Positions 1 to 8,225 of a stretch of 64,000 nucleotides of DNA are shown one piece after another. The DNA is from Anaerolineae bacterium (GTDB taxonomy: Bacteria > Chloroflexota > Anaerolineae > Aggregatilineales > Phototrophicaceae), in assembly GCA_020849765.1 (NCBI GenBank), contig JADLAY010000051.1, forward strand, positions 54,063 through 118,062, in the 5' to 3' direction. Position 1 is the stretch's first letter, and every line of letters starts with the position of its first letter. A model generated the notes under the pieces. It worked only from the letters and a program-made list of their open reading frames with translations, was not told the DNA's origin and ran no database searches. The translations under genes and the position numbers were made by a program.

Positions 1-450
1 GTCGTCCAGACCGAAGCCGACAAGTACGACATCGATCCGCTGCTGCTGTTCGCGCTCATCCGCCACGAGAGCCTGTTCGATGCCAATGCAACGGCGGCGG
101 CGGGTGAAAAAGGGCTGACGCAGGTCATACCAAGCACGGGCGAATACATCGCCCAGCAGTTGGATTGGCCGGGCTATCAGCACAGCGTGCTGTTTCGCCC
201 CTATGCCAGCGTCGCCTTCGGGGCGTATTATTTGCACGAACAGCTCATGCGCTTCGACAACAACGTCCCGGCGTCCCTCGGCGCTTACAACGCCGGGCCG
301 GGCAATGCGGCGCAGTGGCTCGCCCTCTCCGGCGGCGATCCGGATCTGTTCATCAGTTCGATCACCATCTCAAGCACGCGCACCTACGTCACGCGCATCT
401 ACGGCTATCACGCCATCTACCGTGCGCTGTATGGCGGACAGGGGCAATGA
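1..450 (+). CDS. Lytic transglycosylase, SLT domain (5' truncated)
   Basis: The frame is open from base 1, so only the last 149 residues are present. It matches the SLT (GH23) lysozyme-like domain: the catalytic Glu sits in RHESLFD (residue 23 of the fragment), followed by the GLTQVIPST segment, equivalent to the usual GLMQ-MP-TA motif, and the LGAYNAGPGNAAQW motif near the end. Enzymes of this family cleave peptidoglycan between MurNAc and GlcNAc with formation of 1,6-anhydro-MurNAc. The domain is C-terminal, as in the Slt70-like proteins that carry helical repeats upstream; the upstream part lies outside the window. It ends 80 bp before the M16 protease gene on the same strand. Confidence 0.9.
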   Translation, partial: VVQTEADKYDIDPLLLFALIRHESLFDANATAAAGEKGLTQVIPSTGEYIAQQLDWPGYQHSVLFRPYASVAFGAYYLHEQLMRFDNNVPASLGAYNAGPGNAAQWLALSGGDPDLFISSITISSTRTYVTRIYGYHAIYRALYGGQGQ

Positions 451-530
451 ACGCGAGGCGCACTTCAGGGTATTGTCTTCGTAACTCGACCGTCAAAGCG
501 ACTATTTGGCACAGGCAGAGAAGGTAAACT

Positions 531-3449
531 ATGACAGTCACTCACGGATTTGAACTGATCCAGGAACGCGACATCCCGGAACTGGCATCGAAAGCCCGGC
601 TGTTCCGCCACGTGCGCACGGGCGCGCGGCTGCTCTCGCTCGAAAACGACGACGACAACAAGTGCTTTGGCGTCGGCTTCAAAACGCCGCCACCGGATAG
701 CAGCGGCGTGCCGCATATCCTCGAACACTCAGTGCTCAACGGCTCACGCAAGTACCCGGTCAAAGAGCCGTTCGTCGAACTGCTCAAGGCGTCGCTCAAC
801 ACTTTCCTGAATGCGATGACCTTCCCCGACATGACGATCTACCCGGTCGCCAGCACCAACGTGCAGGATTTCTACAATCTGGTCGACGTCTACCTGGATG
901 CCGTCTTCTACCCGCGCATCACGCCGATGATCCTGCAGCAGGAAGGCTGGCACTACGAGACGGAGAGCAGCGACGCGCCGCTGACGTACAAGGGCGTCGT
1001 CTTCAACGAGATGAAGGGCTATCACTCGACGCCGGATTACGCGCTGGAGACGTCGGTGCAGGCGGCGCTGCTGCCGGACACGCCTTATGTCCACGATTCG
1101 GGCGGCAACCCCGCCAACATCCCGGATCTGACCTATGCGCAGTTCAAGTGGTTCCACGATACCTACTATCACCCGGCCAACGCCTTCGTCTTCTTCTACG
1201 GCGACGACGATCCGGACGAGCGCCTGCGCCTGATCGACGACTTCATCGCCGAGTTCACTGCCAAGACCGTCGACTCGACCGTGCCATTGCAGCCGCGCTT
1301 CGATGCGCCGCGCACGGTGATCAAGCGCTACGACGCAGGCGAATCCGGCGACGAGAGCAACAAGGGCCTGACGACGATCAGTTGGCTGCTGCCGGAAGTG
1401 ACCAACGCCGAAAAGATCCTCGAACTGGAAGTGCTCGAACACATCCTGATCAAGACGGCGGCCTCCCCGCTGCGCAAGGCACTGATCGACTCCGGCATTG
1501 GCGAGAACCTGGCCGGGGACGGGTTGGATGCGCTCAAACGGCAGGCGAGCTTCACCGTCGGGCTGCGCGGCATCAAGCCGACCGATGGCGCCAAGGTCGA
1601 AACGCTCGTCCTGACCACGCTCGGCAAGCTGGCGGAAGACGGCATCGACCCTCAGATGGTGGAAGCGTCGCTCAACACGATCGAGTTCCAACTCCGTGAA
1701 AAGAACACCGGTGGCTTCCCGCGCGGGCTGGCAGCCTTCATCGGCGTACTGCAGCCGTGGATGCACGGCGGCGATCCGTTGGAGCATCTCGCTTTTGACG
1801 AGCCGCTGCAGCACATCAAGGCGCGCTACGCCGAGCAGCCCGGCTACTTTGAAACGATGATCGGTGAGTACTTCCTCGACAATCCGCATCGTGTGACCGT
1901 CATCCTGCAGCCCGATCCGCAGGTGAAGGTCGAGCGGGACGCCGCCGAGGAAGCCCGCCTGCAGCACGAGCGCGGCGGCATGGCTTCCGACGCCATCGAG
2001 ACGATCATCGCCGACATGGAAGAACTCGAACGCCGCCAGACGATGCCGGATGCGCCGGAAGACCTGGCCAAGATCCCGCGGCTGACGCTGGCCGACCTGG
2101 AACGCGAGATCAAGACCGTGCCGACCGAGATCATCAGCGGCGACAACGGCACGATCTTCTATCACGACCTGGCGACGAGCGGCATTGTCTATGCCGACAT
2201 CGGCTTCAACCTGTACGCCGTGCCGGGCGATCTGCTGCCCTACGTCAGCCTGTTCGGGCGCGCGCTGGTCGAGATCGGCACCGAGCGCGAGGATTACGTG
2301 CGCCTGCTCCAGCGCATCGGCGCCAAGACCGGCGGCATCCGCCCGGATTACCTGGCGTCGCAGACCATCGGGCGCGAGGACAGCATCGCCTACCTGTTCC
2401 TGCGCGCGAAGGCGATGGGCGCACAGACGCAGGATATGCTCGACATCCTGAGCGACATCCTGCTGACGGTCAAGCTGGATAACCGCGAGCGCTTCCTGCA
2501 GATGGCGCTGGAAGACAAGGCGCGCCAGGAGGCCGGGCTGGGCATGAGCGGACATATGATCGCCAACAACCGGCTGCGCGCGCACTTCGACGACGCAGGC
2601 TGGTTCGCCGAGCAGCTTTCCGGCATCAGCCACCTGTTCTTCGTGCGCGAATTGATCGGCCAGATCCAGAACGACTGGGCCAGCGTGCTCGACAAGCTGG
2701 AGACGCTGCGCCGCCTGCTCGTCAATCGGAGCGCGGCGGTCGTCAACGTGACGACGGACGCCGAGACATGGGCGACGTTCCAGCCGCAGCTTGACACCTT
2801 CCTGTCCGCCCTGCCGAGCAGCCCCTTCATCGCTCAGGCGTGGCAGCACGCCGACCTGCCGCCCTACGAGGGCGTTACCGTACCAACGCAGGTGAATTTC
2901 GTCGGCAAAGGCGCCAACCTCTACGACCTCGGCTACAAGCTGAACGGCTCGCACGTGGTCATCCTCAAACACCTGAACCTCGATTACATGTGGAACAAGG
3001 TGCGCGTGCAAGGCGGCGCTTACGGCGGCACCTGCCTGTTCAATCACGTTTCTGGCGTGGCGACCTTCCTCTCGTGGCAGGATCCGAATCTGATCGACAC
3101 GCTCAAGGTCTACGACGGGACAGCGGATTATCTGCGCAAGATCGAGCTGAGCGAGGACGACCTGGAGAAAGCCATCATCGGCGCTATCAGCCAGCTTGAT
3201 CCGTACCAACTGCCGGATGCCAAGGGCTACAGCGCGACCATGCGCCATCTGATCGGCTATACCGACGCCATGCGCCAGCAGATGCGCGACGAAGTGCTGG
3301 GGACGACCATCGAAGACTTCCGCGCGCTGGCCAACGTGATGGCGCGCATCCCGGATGCCGGGCGCGTCGTCGTCACCAGCTCCGCCGAGCGGATCGCCGC
3401 CGCGAACGAAGCGATGGGCGGCAAGCTGACGGTCACACCGGTCATGTAG
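531..3449 (+). CDS. M16C family zinc metalloprotease (presequence-protease-like)
   Basis: A 972-residue protein with the inverted zinc motif HXXEH (HILEH, residues 62-66) and the downstream NEMKG segment that supplies the third zinc ligand in M16 enzymes. The length of about 970 residues and the two-half organisation fit the M16C group (PreP/CYM1, insulinase-like), which degrade unfolded peptides inside a closed chamber. No signal peptide is evident, so it probably acts in the cytoplasm. The ATG start is preceded by GAAGG at good spacing. A long open frame lies antisense to it but looks like a composition effect. It is followed by a hairpin between convergent genes. Confidence 0.93.
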   Translation: MTVTHGFELIQERDIPELASKARLFRHVRTGARLLSLENDDDNKCFGVGFKTPPPDSSGVPHILEHSVLNGSRKYPVKEPFVELLKASLNTFLNAMTFPDMTIYPVASTNVQDFYNLVDVYLDAVFYPRITPMILQQEGWHYETESSDAPLTYKGVVFNEMKGYHSTPDYALETSVQAALLPDTPYVHDSGGNPANIPDLTYAQFKWFHDTYYHPANAFVFFYGDDDPDERLRLIDDFIAEFTAKTVDSTVPLQPRFDAPRTVIKRYDAGESGDESNKGLTTISWLLPEVTNAEKILELEVLEHILIKTAASPLRKALIDSGIGENLAGDGLDALKRQASFTVGLRGIKPTDGAKVETLVLTTLGKLAEDGIDPQMVEASLNTIEFQLREKNTGGFPRGLAAFIGVLQPWMHGGDPLEHLAFDEPLQHIKARYAEQPGYFETMIGEYFLDNPHRVTVILQPDPQVKVERDAAEEARLQHERGGMASDAIETIIADMEELERRQTMPDAPEDLAKIPRLTLADLEREIKTVPTEIISGDNGTIFYHDLATSGIVYADIGFNLYAVPGDLLPYVSLFGRALVEIGTEREDYVRLLQRIGAKTGGIRPDYLASQTIGREDSIAYLFLRAKAMGAQTQDMLDILSDILLTVKLDNRERFLQMALEDKARQEAGLGMSGHMIANNRLRAHFDDAGWFAEQLSGISHLFFVRELIGQIQNDWASVLDKLETLRRLLVNRSAAVVNVTTDAETWATFQPQLDTFLSALPSSPFIAQAWQHADLPPYEGVTVPTQVNFVGKGANLYDLGYKLNGSHVVILKHLNLDYMWNKVRVQGGAYGGTCLFNHVSGVATFLSWQDPNLIDTLKVYDGTADYLRKIELSEDDLEKAIIGAISQLDPYQLPDAKGYSATMRHLIGYTDAMRQQMRDEVLGTTIEDFRALANVMARIPDAGRVVVTSSAERIAAANEAMGGKLTVTPVM

Positions 3450-3469
3450 CACGGCAGTTAGTTACAGAG

Positions 3470-3495
3470 GAGTACGCGTCAATCGGCGCGTACTC
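3470..3495. terminator. Hairpin between convergent genes, probable bidirectional terminator
   Basis: A perfect 9-bp inverted repeat (arms 3470-3478 and 3487-3495, 8-base loop) lies in the 50-bp gap between the stop of the M16 protease and the stop of the minus-strand metallopeptidase. The T-tract is poor on both strands, so strength is uncertain. Confidence 0.55.
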
Positions 3496-3499
3496 TTGA

Positions 3500-4834
3500 T
3501 CAGGATGCGGGCGTGCCCGAGATGGCTTCGACGGCGGCCAGCAGTTCGTCGCGCGTGGTGACGTTGCGCATGACGAGCACCCAATCAAGCAGGGAGCGGC
3601 TCTTGTCGAGCAAAGTCTGTGCGGCTGTTCCAATCGGATCGGCACCGCCAGCGCCGGGCGCGCCGGTCTGATAGCCGCCATAGAAGGCGAAATAAGCCTG
3701 ATTCAGGCGCCGGATCAGATAGCCATTGGCGACGAACAACTCGCGGCGCTCTTCCATGTAGGCTTCGGCTTCCTCGACGTCCCCCTCAGTCAGCAAGCGG
3801 TCAACCTCGACGCGCGTGGTGTTCATCTCCGCGCCGTAATCGAAGGCTGCGGGCTGCGGCGGAGCAAACTCCGGCAGCAGCGGCATGAAGGCCGGGCTGC
3901 GCGGCGCATAAGCGACTTGCAGCGACGGCGACGACGGCGCAGACACCAACAGATCGGGATAGTAGCGGGCGAGCACCATGCGGCTGACCTCGTGGCCGAA
4001 GAGCGTCGCCGCCGTCTCATTGATGATGCGCGTCTCGTTATCGTAGTCGTAGTTCAGGCCGAGCGGAAAGAACAGCAGGTAATGATGGAACCACTCGTGC
4101 GAGAACGTATCGAGTGAGGCCGGGATCGACGTGCGTTCGAGCACCATCGCCGGAAACAGCGCGATGCCGCCTATGGGCACGATCAGCGCGGAGACGTCCT
4201 CATGCTCGGTTTCAATCGCCGTTTCGAGTGCCGTCTGCTCGTCCACCGGCAGCGGATCGAGCGCCATGCCGGTTTCAAAGGTGATCGAATCGCGCGGCGA
4301 GATGACGAGGAAGTTCGGCGGTTGGGTGAAGCGCATGGCGATGGGCGGCAAGAACTGGCCGAGCGTTCCAAACCCCTGGTCGACCAGCACGGCGGCGATC
4401 TGACCTTCGAGGATGCTCTCGACCAGCGATTGGCGCGCTCGCAGGCTGGCGCGCATGGCATCGCGTTGGGCGCGCAGCTCGACGGTCGCCTTGCCCGGCT
4501 CGGTCATGCGATGATCGGCATAGATGAAGTCGATCCGCCCTTCGAGCGTGCGCACCTCGGCCAGGTCATTCATATACTGGCGCACGAAAGCGACGCGCCC
4601 CCCCTCGTCCATGAAGGGATGCACGCCAAACAGCGTCTCTTCGGCTTTTGCAGCCAGCGCATCAACCGTCCAGCCCACGTAGTCGAACAGATCGTTGCGC
4701 GCCAGCCGCGCGATCGAGGTCGAGAGATCGCCTTCGGGCGGCGTCGAATAACGCAGCAGAATCAGCATCAGGGCCAGGCGCAGCAGCCACGCACCGGCGC
4801 GCAGCACGAATCGCACAAAACGCCGCCAATCCAT
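3500..4834 (-). CDS. Membrane-anchored HEXXH metallopeptidase, unknown family
   Basis: A 444-residue protein with an N-terminal hydrophobic segment (about residues 8-25) that should anchor it with the bulk outside. In the middle it has HEWFH, an HEXXH zinc motif, followed about 30 residues later by NETAATLFGHE, whose first Glu could be the third ligand of a gluzincin-type site. I do not recognise the family and cannot name a substrate. The ATG start has GAGGAG upstream. It stands alone on the minus strand, separated by about 340 bp from the helicase/nuclease operon upstream. Confidence 0.7.
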   Translation of the reverse strand: MDWRRFVRFVLRAGAWLLRLALMLILLRYSTPPEGDLSTSIARLARNDLFDYVGWTVDALAAKAEETLFGVHPFMDEGGRVAFVRQYMNDLAEVRTLEGRIDFIYADHRMTEPGKATVELRAQRDAMRASLRARQSLVESILEGQIAAVLVDQGFGTLGQFLPPIAMRFTQPPNFLVISPRDSITFETGMALDPLPVDEQTALETAIETEHEDVSALIVPIGGIALFPAMVLERTSIPASLDTFSHEWFHHYLLFFPLGLNYDYDNETRIINETAATLFGHEVSRMVLARYYPDLLVSAPSSPSLQVAYAPRSPAFMPLLPEFAPPQPAAFDYGAEMNTTRVEVDRLLTEGDVEEAEAYMEERRELFVANGYLIRRLNQAYFAFYGGYQTGAPGAGGADPIGTAAQTLLDKSRSLLDWVLVMRNVTTRDELLAAVEAISGTPAS

Positions 4835-5175
4835 CAGCGATTAAGCTCCTCGAATGACCGACGCTTCATGGTAATGGATTCGCTTCGATTCGACCACGTC
4901 TGAAGGGCTACCAAGTGACAATGTAAATATCCCTTGGGACATATGACCTACTATCGTCGCCGACCGATACCTTCGGTGATTTCGTTTCAATCGGTCGGCT
5001 TTGGCCCATCAAGCACGCTAAAGGTGCTAATAAGAAAGAGCATCTCCGAAGTATGTTCAAGCATCTTCAGTATGCTTGATTTGATCTAGCCGACGGGTTG
5101 ACCCGTCGGCGGACAAAGCATGAACGGTCGTAGCCACAAGAAGCCAATACCCAACCGCCAAAAGCTAACCGCCAA
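4835..5175. other. Intergenic stretch with two hairpins, no gene seen
   Basis: No convincing open frame, tRNA or promoter. It contains two perfect inverted repeats with similar arms. One has 10-bp arms at 4959-4968 and 4990-4999 around a 21-base loop that holds its own small ACC-TTC-GGT hairpin. The other has 10-bp arms at 5089-5098 and 5101-5110. Both arms begin GCCGAC. The stretch lies downstream of the helicase/nuclease operon and upstream of the anchored peptidase gene, all on the minus strand. Confidence 0.6.
5089..5110. repeat. Perfect 10-bp palindrome, possible terminator of the nuclease operon
   Basis: The arms GCCGACGGGT and ACCCGTCGGC are separated by two bases, or can be read as a 9-bp stem with a 4-base loop. 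It is 66 bp beyond the stop of the PD-(D/E)XK nuclease gene in the direction of its transcription. There is no U-tract on either side, so it may be a processing or Rho-type site, or a small palindromic repeat. Confidence 0.5.
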
Positions 5176-6000
5176 CTAATACTCGATCTCGGCAATCTGA
5201 TCGATGTCGAGCGTGAAGGCGGTCAGATCGATCTCATCGGCGCCGTCGTCCCATTCATCCAGACGGCCCGCCTGCACACCGCGGTCACATAGTGAGCGAT
5301 AAGGGCAAAAGCGGCACCGATTGACATCCGGAGTCAGCGGGAAATTCGGGCGCGACGCGATCTCCTCAATCAAGCCAGCCAGATAGGCGGTGTCCGTGGC
5401 GTACTGCGCCGCGTCATATGGGAAGCGCTGCGTCGCCCCCTCGTGATCGGCATACCAATAGACCATCTCGATCTGCTCCGGCGGGATAGGTTGGCCGCCG
5501 TAGAATGCCTCGCCGCTCGCCGCCAGCACGTAGCGGTAGACGATCGTCTGCAAGCGCTGGGCCAGCCGTTCCGTCGACGGCATCCGCTCCGACGTCTTCC
5601 AATCGACGATCAACGCCCGCCCGCCCGGCTTCACCGCTAGCAGATCGAACTTCGCCAGCAGCATCGTGTCATTCAGTACGGTCGTGATCGTCGTTTCTGG
5701 GCGGCGCATCTCCGGCACGCCGTCCAGGCCGCTCTTCAAGTACACGTCGAACCAACGGCGCACGTCCTCGTCGCCGATGCGCGGCAGCAGCACCTCACCG
5801 TCGATGCCGGCCAGATGCTGGTGCACGAGGTGATGGAACTGCTCGCCCTTGTCCATGCGCGCCTCAAATTCGAGCATGTCGTCGACTTCCGGCGCGGGCC
5901 AGCGCTGGCGCAGCAGATAGCGGAGTTCGAAGCGACGCGCGCAGTCGACGTAATCTTGCAGGCTCGTCTGGCTGAAGACGAAATCGTCGGGCAGGTTCAT
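5176..6000 (-). CDS. PD-(D/E)XK nuclease, RecB/AddB C-terminal-like, with iron-sulfur cysteines
   Basis: A 274-residue single-domain nuclease. The core motif is IVDWKTS (Asp, then Lys), followed by the RecB-type QLQTIVYRYVL-like helix with a conserved Gln and Tyr. One Cys near the N-terminus (YVDCARR) and three near the C-terminus (CRFCPYRSLC) match the 4Fe-4S staple of AddB and Cas4-type nucleases. I start it at ATG 6000, which overlaps the helicase stop as ATGA; an earlier in-frame start at 6027 would give a long overlap. It is the last gene of a three-gene operon and probably supplies the nuclease to the two helicase-like proteins for end resection. A small Cas4-like enzyme is an alternative, but no cas genes are nearby. 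Confidence 0.85.
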   Translation of the reverse strand: MNLPDDFVFSQTSLQDYVDCARRFELRYLLRQRWPAPEVDDMLEFEARMDKGEQFHHLVHQHLAGIDGEVLLPRIGDEDVRRWFDVYLKSGLDGVPEMRRPETTITTVLNDTMLLAKFDLLAVKPGGRALIVDWKTSERMPSTERLAQRLQTIVYRYVLAASGEAFYGGQPIPPEQIEMVYWYADHEGATQRFPYDAAQYATDTAYLAGLIEEIASRPNFPLTPDVNRCRFCPYRSLCDRGVQAGRLDEWDDGADEIDLTAFTLDIDQIAEIEY

Positions 6001-8225
6001 CGTCCGCGCTCCCTTTCCGCTTCCCACCAGCCGCGCAGCGCCGCCAGCGGTCGGGCCTCGACCTGTTCACCTCGCCGCCCTGTGTTCCAGGTCACGATCA
6101 ATTCGCGCTTCGCCCGCGTGATGCCGACGTAGAGCAGCCGCAGCCGCTCCGCCGCATATTCGACGCGCGCGCGCTGTGTCGCTTCGCCTTCGTTGTAGAT
6201 CTGATCGCCCGCCAGCGCGTCAAGCTGCGCCAGCGCCTCCGCTTCCAGGTTGAGGCTGTCGCGGATGAACCACTTCTCGCCGATGAAACTGTCGAACGGA
6301 TCGGCGGACGGGTAGTCGTAGTTGTTGACCGACACCAGATAGACGCGATCCCATTCCAGGCCCTTGGCCTTGTGCATGGTCGTCACGGTGACGACACCCT
6401 TGTGCCGGTCGGGGTCGAAGGCATCATCGTCATCGCCAATGCCGCTGAAGTTGCGCTGCCCTTTGGCAATCGCCGCCAGCTCGCCGACGAACTCCGGCAG
6501 CCGCGCCTCCGGATGCAAATCCGCGAAGCGCCGCAAATAGAGCGCGACGCTGTAGGCTGTGGCGATCTCACTCTCAAGTGCGAACAGATCGCCGGAGATC
6601 GTCAACACCAATTGATCGACCGGCAGATCCGCCCCCGACTGCCAGCGTCGCACGAGCCCGCGAAACGCGATCAGATGCTCGTGCAAAGCGGAATTCTCGT
6701 CGAGCGGCACAGCCTGCTCCAGCCAGTCCGTCGTGCGCGGGGCCAGGAAATCCTCGACCGTCTCCAACTGGCGCAGCGCCTTGACGACGCTCTCGATACT
6801 GCGCTCGGATTCCTCGTCGCCGCGTTCGTCGCGCCGCCAGACGCGGTAGGCCCGCGCCAGCGCGTCGCCGCTCTTCGGCTCCATCAGATATTCGAGCACC
6901 ATCGACAGCGAACCGACGACGGCCCGTGTGCCGGTGGTCGAGCGCAGATTCTCGACGTAGGGGATGCCTTCCTTGCGCAGCGCCTGCACCATACTCGCGC
7001 CGCTGCTGTTGATCGGCATCAGCACGGCGACGGTCTTGTCGGGGTTGTCCGGCAGCCACTGCTTGAGCGACCGCACGACCGCCTGCCGCTCCTCGTCCGG
7101 GCTGAACTTCTGTCCACTCAAGAAGATCGCATCCGGGTTATCCTCTGGGTTGCCCTGCGGATCGCCGGGCGGCGTCGGCTCGATCTTGGGCGGTGTCAGC
7201 GGCTGCTTGGCGCGAATGCCCGTGTTCGGGTGCGCCAGCGACCAGTCGATCAGATGGTTGGCCAGGTCGATGATGCTGCGTGTGCTGCGCCCGGAGTTCG
7301 GCAGCGTTCGCGCCTGCACGCCCCGTGCTTCCAGGAAGGCGCGCAGGTACTTCGGGTCGGCAGTCGTGAACGTCTCGTAGATCGCCTGATTCGGGTCGCC
7401 AACGCGCACCCAGTTGCCGCCGTCACCGGCCATCAGGCGCAGGATGTCCTCCTGCAGCTTGCTGCTGTCCTGCGCTTCATCTTCCAGAATGTAGGGGAAG
7501 CGATGGCGCAGTCGTTCGAGGTACTGATGGTCGATCTGCAGGATGCGCAGCGCCAGCCGGATCAGATCCTGGAAATCGACCGCTCCACGATAGGCCAGGC
7601 CGCGCTCGTACTGGTCGTAGATGGCGATGCACATATCGGCCAGCGTCCGGTAACCGGCATCTTTGCCACGCAGCGCGCGCACCTGATCGGCACTCAACTG
7701 CATATCCTTGGCCTGCTTGATGAAGCTGGCCGCGATCTCGTTAAGCAGTTCCGGCCAGCGCGTCGTGCGGATGTAGTTGTTGGCGTAGTGCTCGTCCGTC
7801 AGGTAGGCATCCGGCGAATTGCCGTTGGCGCGCGCCCAGGTTTCAACGGCTTCCTGCAGGATGTCCGCCGCCTCACGCTCGTCGATCACCCGGAAGTCGT
7901 CGGCCAACCCGACCAGCCCCGGACGCTCGCGCACGATGTCGTTGGCGAGGCTATGCAATGTGCGCACGCGGTAGCCAAGGCCCGGCAGCAGGTTGAATTC
8001 CTCGCGCAGATAGCGCGCCATCGCCGCGGCGAAGTTGCCGACCGCCGACTTGACCAGCGTCACGATCAGGATCTCCTGATCTTCTTCCAGATCGGCGACG
8101 GCGACCAGACGCGCCGCCAGATACGACAACGTCGACGTCTTGCCGCTGCCGGGCACCGCCGAGACGCCCATCAGGCCCTGCTGGTAGGCCAGGACTTCCG
8201 CCTGTTTGGGACGCGGCTTAAACAT
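5997..8225 (-). CDS. UvrD/Rep-type superfamily 1 DNA helicase
   Basis: A 742-residue SF1A helicase. Walker A is VPGSGKTST near residue 25, Walker B/motif II is DEAQDSS, motif III-like VGDPNQAIY follows, and the C-terminal motifs VTTMHKAKGLEWD (V) and LLYVGITRAKREL (VI) are intact. All ATPase and DNA-stepping motifs are therefore present, so it should be the active motor of the operon. It lacks the nuclease domain that AddA and RecB carry; that activity is in the next gene, whose start codon overlaps its stop by four bases. Its own start overlaps the upstream gene by 8 bp. Confidence 0.9.
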   Translation of the reverse strand: MFKPRPKQAEVLAYQQGLMGVSAVPGSGKTSTLSYLAARLVAVADLEEDQEILIVTLVKSAVGNFAAAMARYLREEFNLLPGLGYRVRTLHSLANDIVRERPGLVGLADDFRVIDEREAADILQEAVETWARANGNSPDAYLTDEHYANNYIRTTRWPELLNEIAASFIKQAKDMQLSADQVRALRGKDAGYRTLADMCIAIYDQYERGLAYRGAVDFQDLIRLALRILQIDHQYLERLRHRFPYILEDEAQDSSKLQEDILRLMAGDGGNWVRVGDPNQAIYETFTTADPKYLRAFLEARGVQARTLPNSGRSTRSIIDLANHLIDWSLAHPNTGIRAKQPLTPPKIEPTPPGDPQGNPEDNPDAIFLSGQKFSPDEERQAVVRSLKQWLPDNPDKTVAVLMPINSSGASMVQALRKEGIPYVENLRSTTGTRAVVGSLSMVLEYLMEPKSGDALARAYRVWRRDERGDEESERSIESVVKALRQLETVEDFLAPRTTDWLEQAVPLDENSALHEHLIAFRGLVRRWQSGADLPVDQLVLTISGDLFALESEIATAYSVALYLRRFADLHPEARLPEFVGELAAIAKGQRNFSGIGDDDDAFDPDRHKGVVTVTTMHKAKGLEWDRVYLVSVNNYDYPSADPFDSFIGEKWFIRDSLNLEAEALAQLDALAGDQIYNEGEATQRARVEYAAERLRLLYVGITRAKRELIVTWNTGRRGEQVEARPLAALRGWWEAERERGR

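Noticed and set aside
744..3452. 902-codon open frame antisense to the M16 protease
   Set aside because: No family features, His/Gln/Arg/Val-rich composition typical of the complement of a G+C-rich gene; the M16 frame has all motifs.
4866..4910. tRNA-like T-arm segment near GATTCGACC
   Set aside because: No acceptor stem or anticodon arm can be built around it.
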